Source: a virus. From it: DNA of 22,033 nucleotides. Below are positions 5,616-12,158 of the stretch, piece by piece (positions within the stretch are counted from its first letter, which is position 1; each line of letters begins with the position of its first letter). The notes below the pieces were generated by a model. It did no database searches, was not told the origin of the DNA, and saw only the letters and a program-made list of their open reading frames with translations. Both the position numbers and the translations under genes were made by a program. Where the stretch lies: IMG/VR virus record IMGVR_UViG_3300020474_000136, positions 1 through 22,033 of that record. One strand, written 5' to 3'.

Positions 5616-6747
5616 ATTCTTCCTCGTCTTCGGGGAATAACTCTATTGGTAATGTAGCATATTCAACGTGGGGTGTAGTCATACCATGTGCCACCTTCCA
5701 AAGAAGTTCCCACTCCTCTAAGTATGCTTTCCAGTTAACACCTCTCATGCTACCATCTTTACTAAGATACTTGCCTTCAATAAATCTATCAATACACAAT
5801 AGTGTAAATGATTTCATATTGTTAGAGGGGTAACTTCCGTTCATCGCTGAAGTCTGAACATACCTTGACGTACCTGCTTTGAGTTGTTGCCACTCTCTCA
5901 AGAATACATTTAAAGGATTAAATCTATCTTCACGTCCATTTGAGGGGTCAACTACCACTTCACAATTAGAGACTCTAAACATTAAATCTTTTAGTTTCTC
6001 TAGTGCTTCTGGTTCTTCCTTATACTTCATATAAGAAACAAGATATGCCCAAGTAAATGGGTTATAGTGTGGTAGTGCTGTGCTTTTGAAACTACCAAAT
6101 TCAGCATCAAGATATATCTTGCGAACCCACAAAATAGCATCTTCAATATCACAAACCCACATCTTGATGTTAACAGTATTTGTTTTCATCTTGACGTTAT
6201 ACTTGTTAGAAAAACATAGTAAAGCTGCGTGTTGTATTGGTTCAACTTTACGCAACTTACCATCTTTAATTACAATCTGTCTCTCTCCGAATACAGCACG
6301 AAAAGCACCATCTACCCGATCAGATGCAATTTCTGCATCATCTGGATTATCGTGCATTTCATATTCTCTGTATATGGATTTAATGTTATCGTGTTCCTTA
6401 TAACTCACACGCACTTTTGATGGTTGCCAATCATCAGTATCTTCTGACCACCAATGTGCGTCTCTAGTGTGTCCGTTAGTTTTAAATTTACTCCCTGCTT
6501 TATATGTTTTCTTCGTCTCTGGGTCGTAACAATCTTTTGTTAATATTGCCCCATCAACTTCTAAGTGTGCTGATTCTAGTGTAGAAAACTTATTTCTGTG
6601 CTTAGGTTTTCTTGCTCGTTCTTCGTGGTCTCTTTGTATTGGGCAAACTTCCCAATCGTCATGCCACTCATCTATTGAAATGATTTTCTGTAAATACAGT
6701 AAATCGTCAACGTCCACACGTTGCTTACGTCTTTGGTTTCTATTCAT
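5614..6747 (-). CDS. ParB-like protein of unknown role (377 aa)
   Basis: The N-terminal part (about 35-100) has the layout of a ParB/sulfiredoxin-like fold: an IQRD...R segment, then SAHLEVDGAILT and the motif TNGHTR (90-95), which corresponds to the DGxHR/GHRR box of ParB-like nucleases and partition proteins. The rest has no recognised motif and ends in an acidic tail (PEDEEE). ParB-like phage proteins can be DNA-binding, nucleases or ATPases of other kinds, so no activity is assigned. The start at 6747 has no ribosome binding site; an in-frame stop lies 18 codons upstream with no other usual start. It follows the methyltransferase after 76 nt and ends at an intrinsic terminator. Confidence 0.75.
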   Translation of the reverse strand: MNRNQRRKQRVDVDDLLYLQKIISIDEWHDDWEVCPIQRDHEERARKPKHRNKFSTLESAHLEVDGAILTKDCYDPETKKTYKAGSKFKTNGHTRDAHWWSEDTDDWQPSKVRVSYKEHDNIKSIYREYEMHDNPDDAEIASDRVDGAFRAVFGERQIVIKDGKLRKVEPIQHAALLCFSNKYNVKMKTNTVNIKMWVCDIEDAILWVRKIYLDAEFGSFKSTALPHYNPFTWAYLVSYMKYKEEPEALEKLKDLMFRVSNCEVVVDPSNGREDRFNPLNVFLREWQQLKAGTSRYVQTSAMNGSYPSNNMKSFTLLCIDRFIEGKYLSKDGSMRGVNWKAYLEEWELLWKVAHGMTTPHVEYATLPIELFPEDEEE

Positions 6748-6765
6748 TTTTTTTAACTGTAATGC

Positions 6766-6800
6766 CCTAATTAGGCGGTAAATATCAATCGTAGGATTGA
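6766..6800 (-). promoter_or_regulatory. Two inverted repeats in the leader of the ParB-like gene
   Basis: The gap between the two genes (6748-6823) contains a perfect stem TCAATC-GTAG-GATTGA (6785-6800, plus strand) and a 10-bp palindrome CCTAATTAGG (6766-6775). No T-run follows, so they are not a clear terminator; an operator or translational control site is possible. A possible -10 (TATGAT) is seen near the end of the previous gene, but no convincing promoter. Confidence 0.35.
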
Positions 6801-6823
6801 CTTAAGTATGTAGTCATATTCTA

Positions 6824-7342
6824 TCATAAAAGATCAGGGGAATAAGAAAACTTAATATTTCCTTCATAATCTCGTTGTGTATGAACAGCAGCTAGTTGAA
6901 AACCTAGTTGTGGCCAAGGTTTTGTAGGTGTGGGAACATTATATATTTCTTTGATTGCAAAGTTGTGTTCTCTCATATCTCTTATTCTACGTTTAGTAGT
7001 ATAATGATTGATCGTTGTTAAATATACAATATTATCTGCCACTTCCATGCCATGCTCTAGAAATTGTTGCATCATAGACCAAGGCGGATTAGTAATAATC
7101 CAATCAACTTTCTTCTGATATAATAAAAAGTCTCTTCCTTCTCCTAGTTCACACCAATCTTTAGTGCATAGAGAATCATGTAGTGTAGGATAGTTGTCAT
7201 AAAATGCTCCTGTTCCTCTACTAGGGTCAAGTATTTTACCAACAGGATTAAAGTGTTTAATGATCTCCTTAGCAAGATACTCTGGGGTCATTACTATATC
7301 CTTATCAGGTGTATTTTTTGGGGGGCAAAATGCTCTTGTCAT
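6824..7342 (-). CDS. Small DNA adenine-type methyltransferase (172 aa)
   Basis: The protein has a SAM-binding motif LDPSRGTGAF (38-47) and a catalytic motif NPPW (85-88), preceded by a TPEYLAKEII segment (19-28) like motif X. This order (X, I, IV) is that of N6-adenine or related amino-methyltransferases. At 172 residues it lacks room for a large target recognition domain, unlike cellular restriction-modification enzymes of 300 or more residues. The ATG overlaps the stop of the endonuclease-like gene (ATGA, 7339-7342), so the two are co-translated. It may protect phage DNA from that protein, or be a degenerate or host-regulating methylase. Confidence 0.8.
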   Translation of the reverse strand: MTRAFCPPKNTPDKDIVMTPEYLAKEIIKHFNPVGKILDPSRGTGAFYDNYPTLHDSLCTKDWCELGEGRDFLLYQKKVDWIITNPPWSMMQQFLEHGMEVADNIVYLTTINHYTTKRRIRDMREHNFAIKEIYNVPTPTKPWPQLGFQLAAVHTQRDYEGNIKFSYSPDLL

Positions 7343-7944
7343 TTATTAAACGTACGTTTTTTAGATTCTATGATTAAGTTTAAATCTTTCTTTTCGTATT
7401 CTACACCACTTGCAAGTAGTTCGTCAAGTTTTAGTGAGCATTGAACTCTTCTCTGTTTCTTACTATCTACTTTTGGATTAATAGAATATAATGCTCTATT
7501 ACATGATGCACTTTCTTGTAAACTATCTCTAACAATTTTAGAATCGTCTCTTGCTTTTCCTCCCTCTGCAATACTCTTTACAAAATTTACAAATAATTCT
7601 ACTTTTTGATAATCCATGTCTCCCCATAGAGTTAGATAATCATTTGGTTGTATAAAGAACTCATACTGAGTATGAAATATTTTTTGATCTCCAACCTGAT
7701 TATAGCACCCAACAATTAATCTGTAATCGTTATGTCTCATCATTCTGAGAATATCAGAACAGCAAATAGTATTGTTGCCAGTAGTTTTAATACTAGCATC
7801 ATACTCTACTTTAAGTCCTTTTGATAAATCAAATGATGAAGTATAACCATTCTTCTTTAGACCATCATATTCTTTTTTTGATAGACCAGTTCTCTCACGA
7901 GTTACAATGTCTTCAAATTTATTTCCGTGTGCTTGAACTTCCAT
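7339..7944 (-). CDS. Restriction-endonuclease-like protein (201 aa)
   Basis: The sequence resembles small type II restriction endonucleases: E11 in a first helix, SSFDL (36-40), then VEYDASIKTTGNNTICCSD (46-64), which fits a PD-(D/E)xK-type core with D39 or D49 and K53, and a C-terminal KVDSKKQRRVQCSL (158-171) that I associate with such enzymes. Recognition is by pattern memory, so the fold is likely but not proven. It is directly followed by, and overlaps, a methyltransferase gene, the usual arrangement of a restriction-modification pair. In a lytic phage it could cut host DNA or that of competing phages. No ribosome binding site precedes the ATG; a long structured leader does. Confidence 0.65.
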   Translation of the reverse strand: MEVQAHGNKFEDIVTRERTGLSKKEYDGLKKNGYTSSFDLSKGLKVEYDASIKTTGNNTICCSDILRMMRHNDYRLIVGCYNQVGDQKIFHTQYEFFIQPNDYLTLWGDMDYQKVELFVNFVKSIAEGGKARDDSKIVRDSLQESASCNRALYSINPKVDSKKQRRVQCSLKLDELLASGVEYEKKDLNLIIESKKRTFNK

Positions 7945-8180
7945 TTTAAAAAATAGTGATGGGTCTTACATGTTCTCGGTTGAACTAGATGCTCCAACGC
8001 AATGTTCGGTAGAGTGTGGCAATGCCCAGTGATGGGTCGAAACAAAACTCAACTGCTTAAGTTCGATTTAAATGCGTATTCATTACTGGTCAAGAGGTGC
8101 TTCACTTTTCAAAGAAAGTACTAACTCAGTTATGGTGTCCGCAACCTTGAAAGTCTTAGGTTGGTTTGTTTCGACATTCT
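7945..8180 (-). ncRNA. Candidate structured leader or small RNA
   Basis: The 262 nt between the two genes hold no standard gene. Transcription from the -10 box at 8187-8182 should start near 8175. Exactly there begins GTCGAAACAAA, whose perfect complement TTTGTTTCGAC lies at 8046-8036. The 11-bp stem closes a domain of about 140 nt with internal hairpins (AACCT/AGGTT; ACTTTC/GAAAAGT with a bulge). Downstream, GACCCATCACT occurs twice (8038-8028 and 7965-7955), around small hairpins (GGC-ATT-GCC; GTTC-AACCGA-GAAC). It is not a recognisable tRNA or a riboswitch I know. Functions as 5' leader control or free RNA are both possible. Confidence 0.45.
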
Positions 8181-8181
8181 T

Positions 8182-8239
8182 AATATAAACGATTTTGCAA
8201 GTAATGTCAATAGGGTGTGGACACTTGTTTATCTGTCAC
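8182..8239 (-). promoter_or_regulatory. Promoter module H: palindrome plus -10 box
   Basis: The palindrome GTGACAGA-TAAACA-AGTGTCCA (8239-8218) lies wholly inside the last codons of the 8207-8713 gene. After 30 nt comes TATATT (8187-8182), then AAGAATGTCGAAACAAACC, similar to the other initial regions. It should drive the structured leader and the endonuclease-like operon. Confidence 0.55.
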
Positions 8240-8713
8240 ATGAATATTACCTGAGACTATTACTCTGTCTGTAGATGACATATTGTTGTCAACAGCGTGT
8301 AATGCCCATGAGGGAAATACAATAAAGTCGCATTGCTTTTGATTCTCTGGATATATCTTCTTATCTCCAATAAGAAAATGGAATGATGGTTCGGGGGTCT
8401 TTAAAAAATGAACCCATGACACTAATTCTGTTCCTAAGAAATGATCGTGGTATGAATGTCCATTGCTTTCTGGTTCATATACTTGTAACCAAATATTTTG
8501 TGTAAATTCAGTAGTCTTTAACGGTAACTCTTTTGTTACTGTCATTGCTATCTGTCTATAGTAGTCATTGAGAGTTGAAAGATAGTCGGGTTGCCTAAAA
8601 GATGTATAGTGTTTCTCTTGTTCACTATACATTTCTTTTCTGGTTTTTATATCAGACCATAATGGTTTAATTAAACTCTCATCATAAAAGATATTAGCAC
8701 TCCAGACTATCAT
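8207..8713 (-). CDS. 2OG-Fe(II) oxygenase-like (double-stranded beta-helix) protein (168 aa)
   Basis: The C-terminal half has the layout of 2-oxoglutarate/Fe(II) oxygenases of the type common in marine T4-like phages: metal ligands H89 and H91 in YHDHF, strands ELVSWVHFLK, then IVFPSWALHAV with the distal H139, and R150 as possible 2OG ligand. The first 70 residues are helical. The substrate is unknown. Its ATG overlaps the stop of the 57-aa gene upstream (ATGA-like). It ends the operon of module I and carries the module H palindrome in its end. A +1 frame opens at its stop (see findings). Confidence 0.75.
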   Translation of the reverse strand: MIVWSANIFYDESLIKPLWSDIKTRKEMYSEQEKHYTSFRQPDYLSTLNDYYRQIAMTVTKELPLKTTEFTQNIWLQVYEPESNGHSYHDHFLGTELVSWVHFLKTPEPSFHFLIGDKKIYPENQKQCDFIVFPSWALHAVDNNMSSTDRVIVSGNIHVTDKQVSTPY

Positions 8714-8883
8714 ATTTCATACCCAAATCCACCCTTCTGTGCAATGATAGTTGATCTTTTCCACTCTTTGAGTTGTCTAAGTTTCTTCTTGAGTTTATAA
8801 AACTCCTCATCATTGTATAGAAATGGGTCTTCCTCGCCTTTCTTGATAGCGTGTTTCAATAGTTTAATTTCTTTACGAAACAT
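8710..8883 (-). CDS. 57-aa basic protein of unknown function
   Basis: The frame begins MFRKEIKLLKHAIKKGEEDP and ends AQKGGFGYEI; the middle is a lysine-rich helix (YKLKKKLRQLKEWKR) that could form a coiled coil. The ATG shares a base with the stop of the upstream gene (TAATG at 8881-8885), and its stop overlaps the start of the oxygenase-like gene. The KGFG-type ending resembles short cyanophage proteins I have seen, unnamed and without function. It is too short for standard ORF cut-offs, but the double coupling supports it. Confidence 0.75.
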   Translation of the reverse strand: MFRKEIKLLKHAIKKGEEDPFLYNDEEFYKLKKKLRQLKEWKRSTIIAQKGGFGYEI

Positions 8884-9074
8884 TATGTGTATAACTCCTG
8901 TAGGTGTAGTTCATCAACAATAGTCTGTATCTCTTTCATCTTACTTAGATAAAGAGACTCATCAATAATTTTATCTCCATAGTAACGCTTCTGTAAATTA
9001 GAAACGTATGCTAGTAGAGCATCTTTCAATAATTCCTTTTGCATTTTAGTTAATATAGCAGATTTAAGATACAT
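8883..9074 (-). CDS. Helical protein of unknown function (63 aa)
   Basis: This 63-residue protein is almost entirely predicted helix, with regular leucines (KELLKDALLAYVSNLQ), possibly a small coiled coil. The ATG at 9074 directly follows the stop of the preceding gene, whose last codons give a GGAG ribosome binding site; Met11 is an alternative but has no better site. It lies in the operon 9558 to 8207. Function unknown. Confidence 0.75.
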   Translation of the reverse strand: MYLKSAILTKMQKELLKDALLAYVSNLQKRYYGDKIIDESLYLSKMKEIQTIVDELHLQELYT

Positions 9075-9353
9075 CTATCTCCATTTAGAGTGTGGTGCGG
9101 TTTCTTCCAACTTCTCACTCTCTATTATATCTGACTCATCAGGGTTTTGCACGTTTTGTGTTGATTTCAATGTTGAAAGATACTTCAAGACGTGTTCTCT
9201 AATCTCCATGAGTTCATTAAAACAATCTTGATTATAGGCACAACCACGCAAGTCAGCATCAGGTTTCATAACTGATTCTGTGAATAGAGATAATGCTCTA
9301 TCATATTTTATAGCAGGTGTTTCATTCAGACCTACTGAACCTTGATCTTTCAT
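9075..9353 (-). CDS. Protein of unknown function (92 aa)
   Basis: This 92-residue protein has a helical centre and an acidic, probably disordered C-terminal third (NPDESDIIESEKLEETAPH). The ATG at 9353 follows AAGGAC at good spacing, although this means it overlaps the end of the upstream gene by 32 nt. Two cysteines (GCAYNQDCF) lie six residues apart. No function is recognised; it is part of the operon from module I. Confidence 0.7.
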   Translation of the reverse strand: MKDQGSVGLNETPAIKYDRALSLFTESVMKPDADLRGCAYNQDCFNELMEIREHVLKYLSTLKSTQNVQNPDESDIIESEKLEETAPHSKWR

Positions 9354-9558
9354 TTTTAAGTCCTTTGTAGTATGTATTAGATAATGGAAGTAAATCAGAC
9401 TTAAGATCCACTTCTGTTCTTAAATCTTCAAAACAATAACCAACTCCATGTAAGAAGTCAGCAGTTTTTTCTACAACTTCATCAAGGTATGTAGCTTCAA
9501 ATTCTTTTGATGATACGGTATCGTCCTCATCTGTGCAGATGAGTGTAAAGTGTGGCAT
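9322..9558 (-). CDS. Small protein of unknown function, MPHFTLICTDEDD type (78 aa)
   Basis: The protein begins MPHFTLICTDEDDTVSSKEF and has a beta-alpha pattern followed by a region with FLHGVGYCF. The opening resembles small cyanophage hypothetical proteins (recollection only). It is the first gene after promoter module I, 23 nt beyond the -10 box, with leader CACACAAACCA and no ribosome binding site. Its 3' end overlaps the next gene by 32 nt in another frame. Function unknown. Confidence 0.75.
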   Translation of the reverse strand: MPHFTLICTDEDDTVSSKEFEATYLDEVVEKTADFLHGVGYCFEDLRTEVDLKSDLLPLSNTYYKGLKNERSRFSRSE

Positions 9559-9581
9559 TGGTTTGTGTGATATACCTTTCT

Positions 9582-9638
9582 AGTATAGCATACAATTTTG
9601 AGAATGGCGAGCCTATAGACAGTTTATTTTACTGGCAC
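9582..9638 (-). promoter_or_regulatory. Promoter module I: degenerate palindrome plus -10 box
   Basis: The palindrome GTGCCAGT-N7-ACTGTCTA (9638-9616) has the stop TAA of the 9624-10235 gene in its centre. After 28 nt comes TATACT (9587-9582), then AGAAAGGTATATCACACAAACC. It is the weakest copy but occupies the expected place between two gene clusters. Confidence 0.5.
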
Positions 9639-10235
9639 ATAGTTCACCTTATTCACCATTGCATCAAATACACCTTCTAGTGTGTAGTCAAATGCTAGTG
9701 AGAATCTGGGTTCGTCCAATAAATTGGGAACAACACTATGCTTCAGACGTGAGGGAAATAACAAAATTGTTCCGTTCTTACATTCTATATTAGCACGGTG
9801 TGAATTTCTATTGTTAGGTTCAGTATAGTTTAATACTGTAAAATATCTACCAAATAGTCCGTCTCTATCATCATAAAATTGTATGCGTCCTTGTTGGTCA
9901 TTGACCGACAAATAATATACACCACTTATAAGTGAATTAGAATGATGATGTATCTCTGCATAATCTCCTTTGTCATTTCTGTTTAACCATGCACCATGAC
10001 ATTGCATATTATATTCTCTACTCAAACCTATATCATCATAAACGTACCTTTCAATATGCTTTCTTACCTTTAGTTCAATGCTCTGATACCAGTCCAATAA
10101 ATGTATATGTGGACTGACCCATGCAACTTGATCTCTATTTCTATTTAATTTTACATGAGATAAATTGTCATGATCTTCTGGGGATAGTTCAAAACTATCC
10201 ATGTAAATTGATGTTGGGAATAAATCTATTATCAT
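9624..10235 (-). CDS. 2OG-Fe(II) oxygenase, TIGR02466-like family (203 aa)
   Basis: This has the pattern of the putative 2OG-Fe(II) oxygenase family (2OG-FeII_Oxy_5/TIGR02466) frequent in cyanomyoviruses: the N-terminal DLFPTSIY, the metal motif EIHHHSNSLISGVYYL with H96 and H98, the distal LLFPSRLKHSVVPN with H166, and R177 in RFSLAFD. Length is normal for the family. Such enzymes hydroxylate proteins or small molecules; the phage substrates are not known. The ATG overlaps the stop of the P4H-like gene upstream (ATGA, 10232-10235). It is the last gene of the oxygenase cluster. Confidence 0.85.
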   Translation of the reverse strand: MIIDLFPTSIYMDSFELSPEDHDNLSHVKLNRNRDQVAWVSPHIHLLDWYQSIELKVRKHIERYVYDDIGLSREYNMQCHGAWLNRNDKGDYAEIHHHSNSLISGVYYLSVNDQQGRIQFYDDRDGLFGRYFTVLNYTEPNNRNSHRANIECKNGTILLFPSRLKHSVVPNLLDEPRFSLAFDYTLEGVFDAMVNKVNYVPVK

Positions 10236-10753
10236 CTGTATTTGTTTACTCCTATGTGAGTTTTATACCATACCGAAATAGTATAACGATTACCCTCTGT
10301 GACTTCTTCAACTCCATGTTTTAATTCTCCTTTAAAGGTGAGGATACTTCCTTTTTTTGGTGGTATTCTGTCACCTTCAATGATAGTATTACCACCTTTG
10401 AAGTCATCATTCAAATATAGGATAGATGTCCATACATGTTCATCAAAATCCGTATGTATTGGTTGATTAATTGGTGCTTTCCACTCTGTGCAATGTATAT
10501 AATTAGGAAATGCTTTAGCATCATACTTCCTAACCTCTGTAATTATATTTGCTTGAACCATCTTTAGATAGTCTGTTGCATCATAGGGTAGGTTATTATT
10601 GTAAAGAACATGAGTTAGTTCTGTTAAATTAATAATCTTTCTATTCTCAAACTCTGATCCATATAAAGGAAACATAGTTTGATGAAATGACATGAACCAG
10701 TCACATATATCATCACTTATAAAGTTGTCAGTTAAATAAACTTTATTCGACAT
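10232..10753 (-). CDS. Prolyl-4-hydroxylase-like 2OG-Fe(II) oxygenase (173 aa)
   Basis: All ligands of a functional 2OG-Fe(II) oxygenase are visible: H100 and D102 in PIHTDFDEH, distal H146 in ELKHGVEEV, and R156 (NRYTISVWY) for the 2OG carboxylate. The strands TSILYLNDDFKGGNT and KGSILTFKG are characteristic of the P4Hc family. The substrate may be a protein proline or another group. It overlaps both neighbours (10743-10753 and ATGA at 10232), so it is part of a tightly coupled oxygenase string. Confidence 0.88.
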   Translation of the reverse strand: MSNKVYLTDNFISDDICDWFMSFHQTMFPLYGSEFENRKIINLTELTHVLYNNNLPYDATDYLKMVQANIITEVRKYDAKAFPNYIHCTEWKAPINQPIHTDFDEHVWTSILYLNDDFKGGNTIIEGDRIPPKKGSILTFKGELKHGVEEVTEGNRYTISVWYKTHIGVNKYR

Positions 10754-11300
10754 TTGTCACTACCACATTAAAAGAGAATGTTTCTCTAATTATATCACAA
10801 TTATGAGGGGAAACACCATGTAACATATGTGAGGGAAATAACAAAACATCACCTGCCTTCACCTCTGGATAATATATGTTAGACAACTTCATCTGAGTGA
10901 GTATCTTAATCCAAGGTTTAGTAAATGCTGTATGATTAGCATCCCAAAAATAAAATTTTGAGAAATCTTCACCATCATTTAAAAATACCACTGCTGCAAT
11001 ATCACAATCATCGTGATAATGAATCTCTTGAAATCCACCACGATTATATTTGTTGAGCCAAGGATTTAAAATCTTAGCATTGAATTTAACACCAAGGTCA
11101 CCAGATAATTTTCCAATCGGTTTGACTAGAATATCAAAGAAGTCATTTATATTATATGAGTCACGTTCAATTTTACATAAGTCTCCCCATGTAAAATCAG
11201 AATCATCAAATTTTTCAACTGTATTTAGTCTTTCTTTGAGTAAATCAAAGTCAGGCATCCTATATTGATAATAGAATTGATTACTAAAGATTTGTTTCAT
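10743..11300 (-). CDS. 2OG-Fe(II) oxygenase-like protein (185 aa)
   Basis: The protein begins MKQIFSNQFYYQYR. The metal motif EIHYHDDCDIAAVVFLN gives H94 and H96; DVLLFPSHMLHGVSPHN gives distal H161; R172 (IRETFSFN) may bind 2OG. This is the same layout as the genes at 9624 and 11284, so the three are probably paralogues. The frame could begin at a TTG at 11312, but the ATG at 11300 is preferred; it overlaps the end of the upstream gene by 17 nt. No ribosome binding site is seen, so coupled translation is likely. Substrate unknown. Confidence 0.8.
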   Translation of the reverse strand: MKQIFSNQFYYQYRMPDFDLLKERLNTVEKFDDSDFTWGDLCKIERDSYNINDFFDILVKPIGKLSGDLGVKFNAKILNPWLNKYNRGGFQEIHYHDDCDIAAVVFLNDGEDFSKFYFWDANHTAFTKPWIKILTQMKLSNIYYPEVKAGDVLLFPSHMLHGVSPHNCDIIRETFSFNVVVTNVE

Positions 11301-11811
11301 GTGTAAAATCAAGGTTCAATACATGTCTCATCTTAGTTTTTTGAGGATAAGACCCATGCCAAAGAGTTGCAGGAAATATCAAAACGTCTCCCACACCTGG
11401 TGGAAATAGTTTGACACCATTCATAAAATAATAAAAAGATCCATTTTTTGCAGGGAAAATTTCTTCCTCTACATCTAAGTATATCACACTACAAATATCA
11501 TTGTTAGTGTTGTGTTGGTGCATTGTATGATATGTACCTTCTTCCCCATATACTGTCCATGCTGACGCTAATTTTAAATTCTTAGCACCTGTGGCATGCA
11601 CAATCATTTCTTTAACTTCCTTTACAATCCAAAAAAGATATGGAAGTGTTCTTTTGTCCATTAAATGATACTGTTTACCTTGTAAACTGGTAGATATATC
11701 AAATAAATGAGGATTGAGGCAATCTAACCCACAATCATTTACCGCTTCGTCAACATCAGATTTGAATTTTTTGGGGTCATTCAATCTGTAATGATAAAAA
11801 TACTCACTCAT
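11284..11811 (-). CDS. 2OG-Fe(II) oxygenase-like protein (175 aa)
   Basis: The C-terminal half shows TMHQHNTNNDICSVIYLD with H98 and H100, VGDVLIFPATLWHGSYPQ with distal H152, and R162 before HVLNLDF. This matches the paralogue at 10743-11300 in order and spacing. The N-terminal part (about 1-80) is helical. The ATG overlaps the stop of the 116-aa gene (ATGA, 11808-11811). The substrate is unknown, and the position next to probable fibre-associated proteins suggests a role in virion modification (inference). Confidence 0.8.
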   Translation of the reverse strand: MSEYFYHYRLNDPKKFKSDVDEAVNDCGLDCLNPHLFDISTSLQGKQYHLMDKRTLPYLFWIVKEVKEMIVHATGAKNLKLASAWTVYGEEGTYHTMHQHNTNNDICSVIYLDVEEEIFPAKNGSFYYFMNGVKLFPPGVGDVLIFPATLWHGSYPQKTKMRHVLNLDFTHETNL

Positions 11812-12158
11812 AAACTATTTGGATTTACACCACCTTTACCACCTATACCCTCTCCTTGTTCATTACCACCACCATAAGTATAAGTTGATCCTTTGATGTC
11901 TTCATCAAATCTCTCAGCAATACCACGAGGATCTTGAGCAGGGTCTACTGGATATTCTTGTTGTTCTGGTAAGAGAACATACTCTACGCTCTCTTCAAGG
12001 TCTTTAATTTTATTTAAACAATTTTCAATGTCTTCCATGGTTGGGCAAGGTCTAGAGTCTAACCATTCCAAGTTACCATGATCGATTCTCCATTTTGCAC
12101 GAGGTCTTAATAAATTAAGTGCTACGTCAAAAGAGACCAATTCATACTGTTTCTTCAT
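11808..12158 (-). CDS. Probable fibre-associated protein of unknown function (116 aa)
   Basis: The protein has LRPRAKWRIDHGNLEWLD (17-34), then a helix with acidic residues and a glycine-rich C-terminus (YGGGNEQGEGIGGKGG). Proteins of this size and make-up often lie beside tail-fibre genes in T4-like cyanophages, possibly as fibre chaperones or small virion parts (family recollection, not proven). The ATG overlaps the stop of the MAHYAKIS gene (ATGA), and its own stop overlaps the next oxygenase start. Confidence 0.7.
   Translation of the reverse strand: MKKQYELVSFDVALNLLRPRAKWRIDHGNLEWLDSRPCPTMEDIENCLNKIKDLEESVEYVLLPEQQEYPVDPAQDPRGIAERFDEDIKGSTYTYGGGNEQGEGIGGKGGVNPNSL

Noticed and set aside
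7955-8040. Possible tRNA or hammerhead ribozyme in the 7945-8180 gap
   Set aside because: No seven-base acceptor stem, anticodon arm or T-loop could be assembled. A GTGATGGGTCGAAAC stretch recalls the hammerhead core, but the required CTGATGA is absent.
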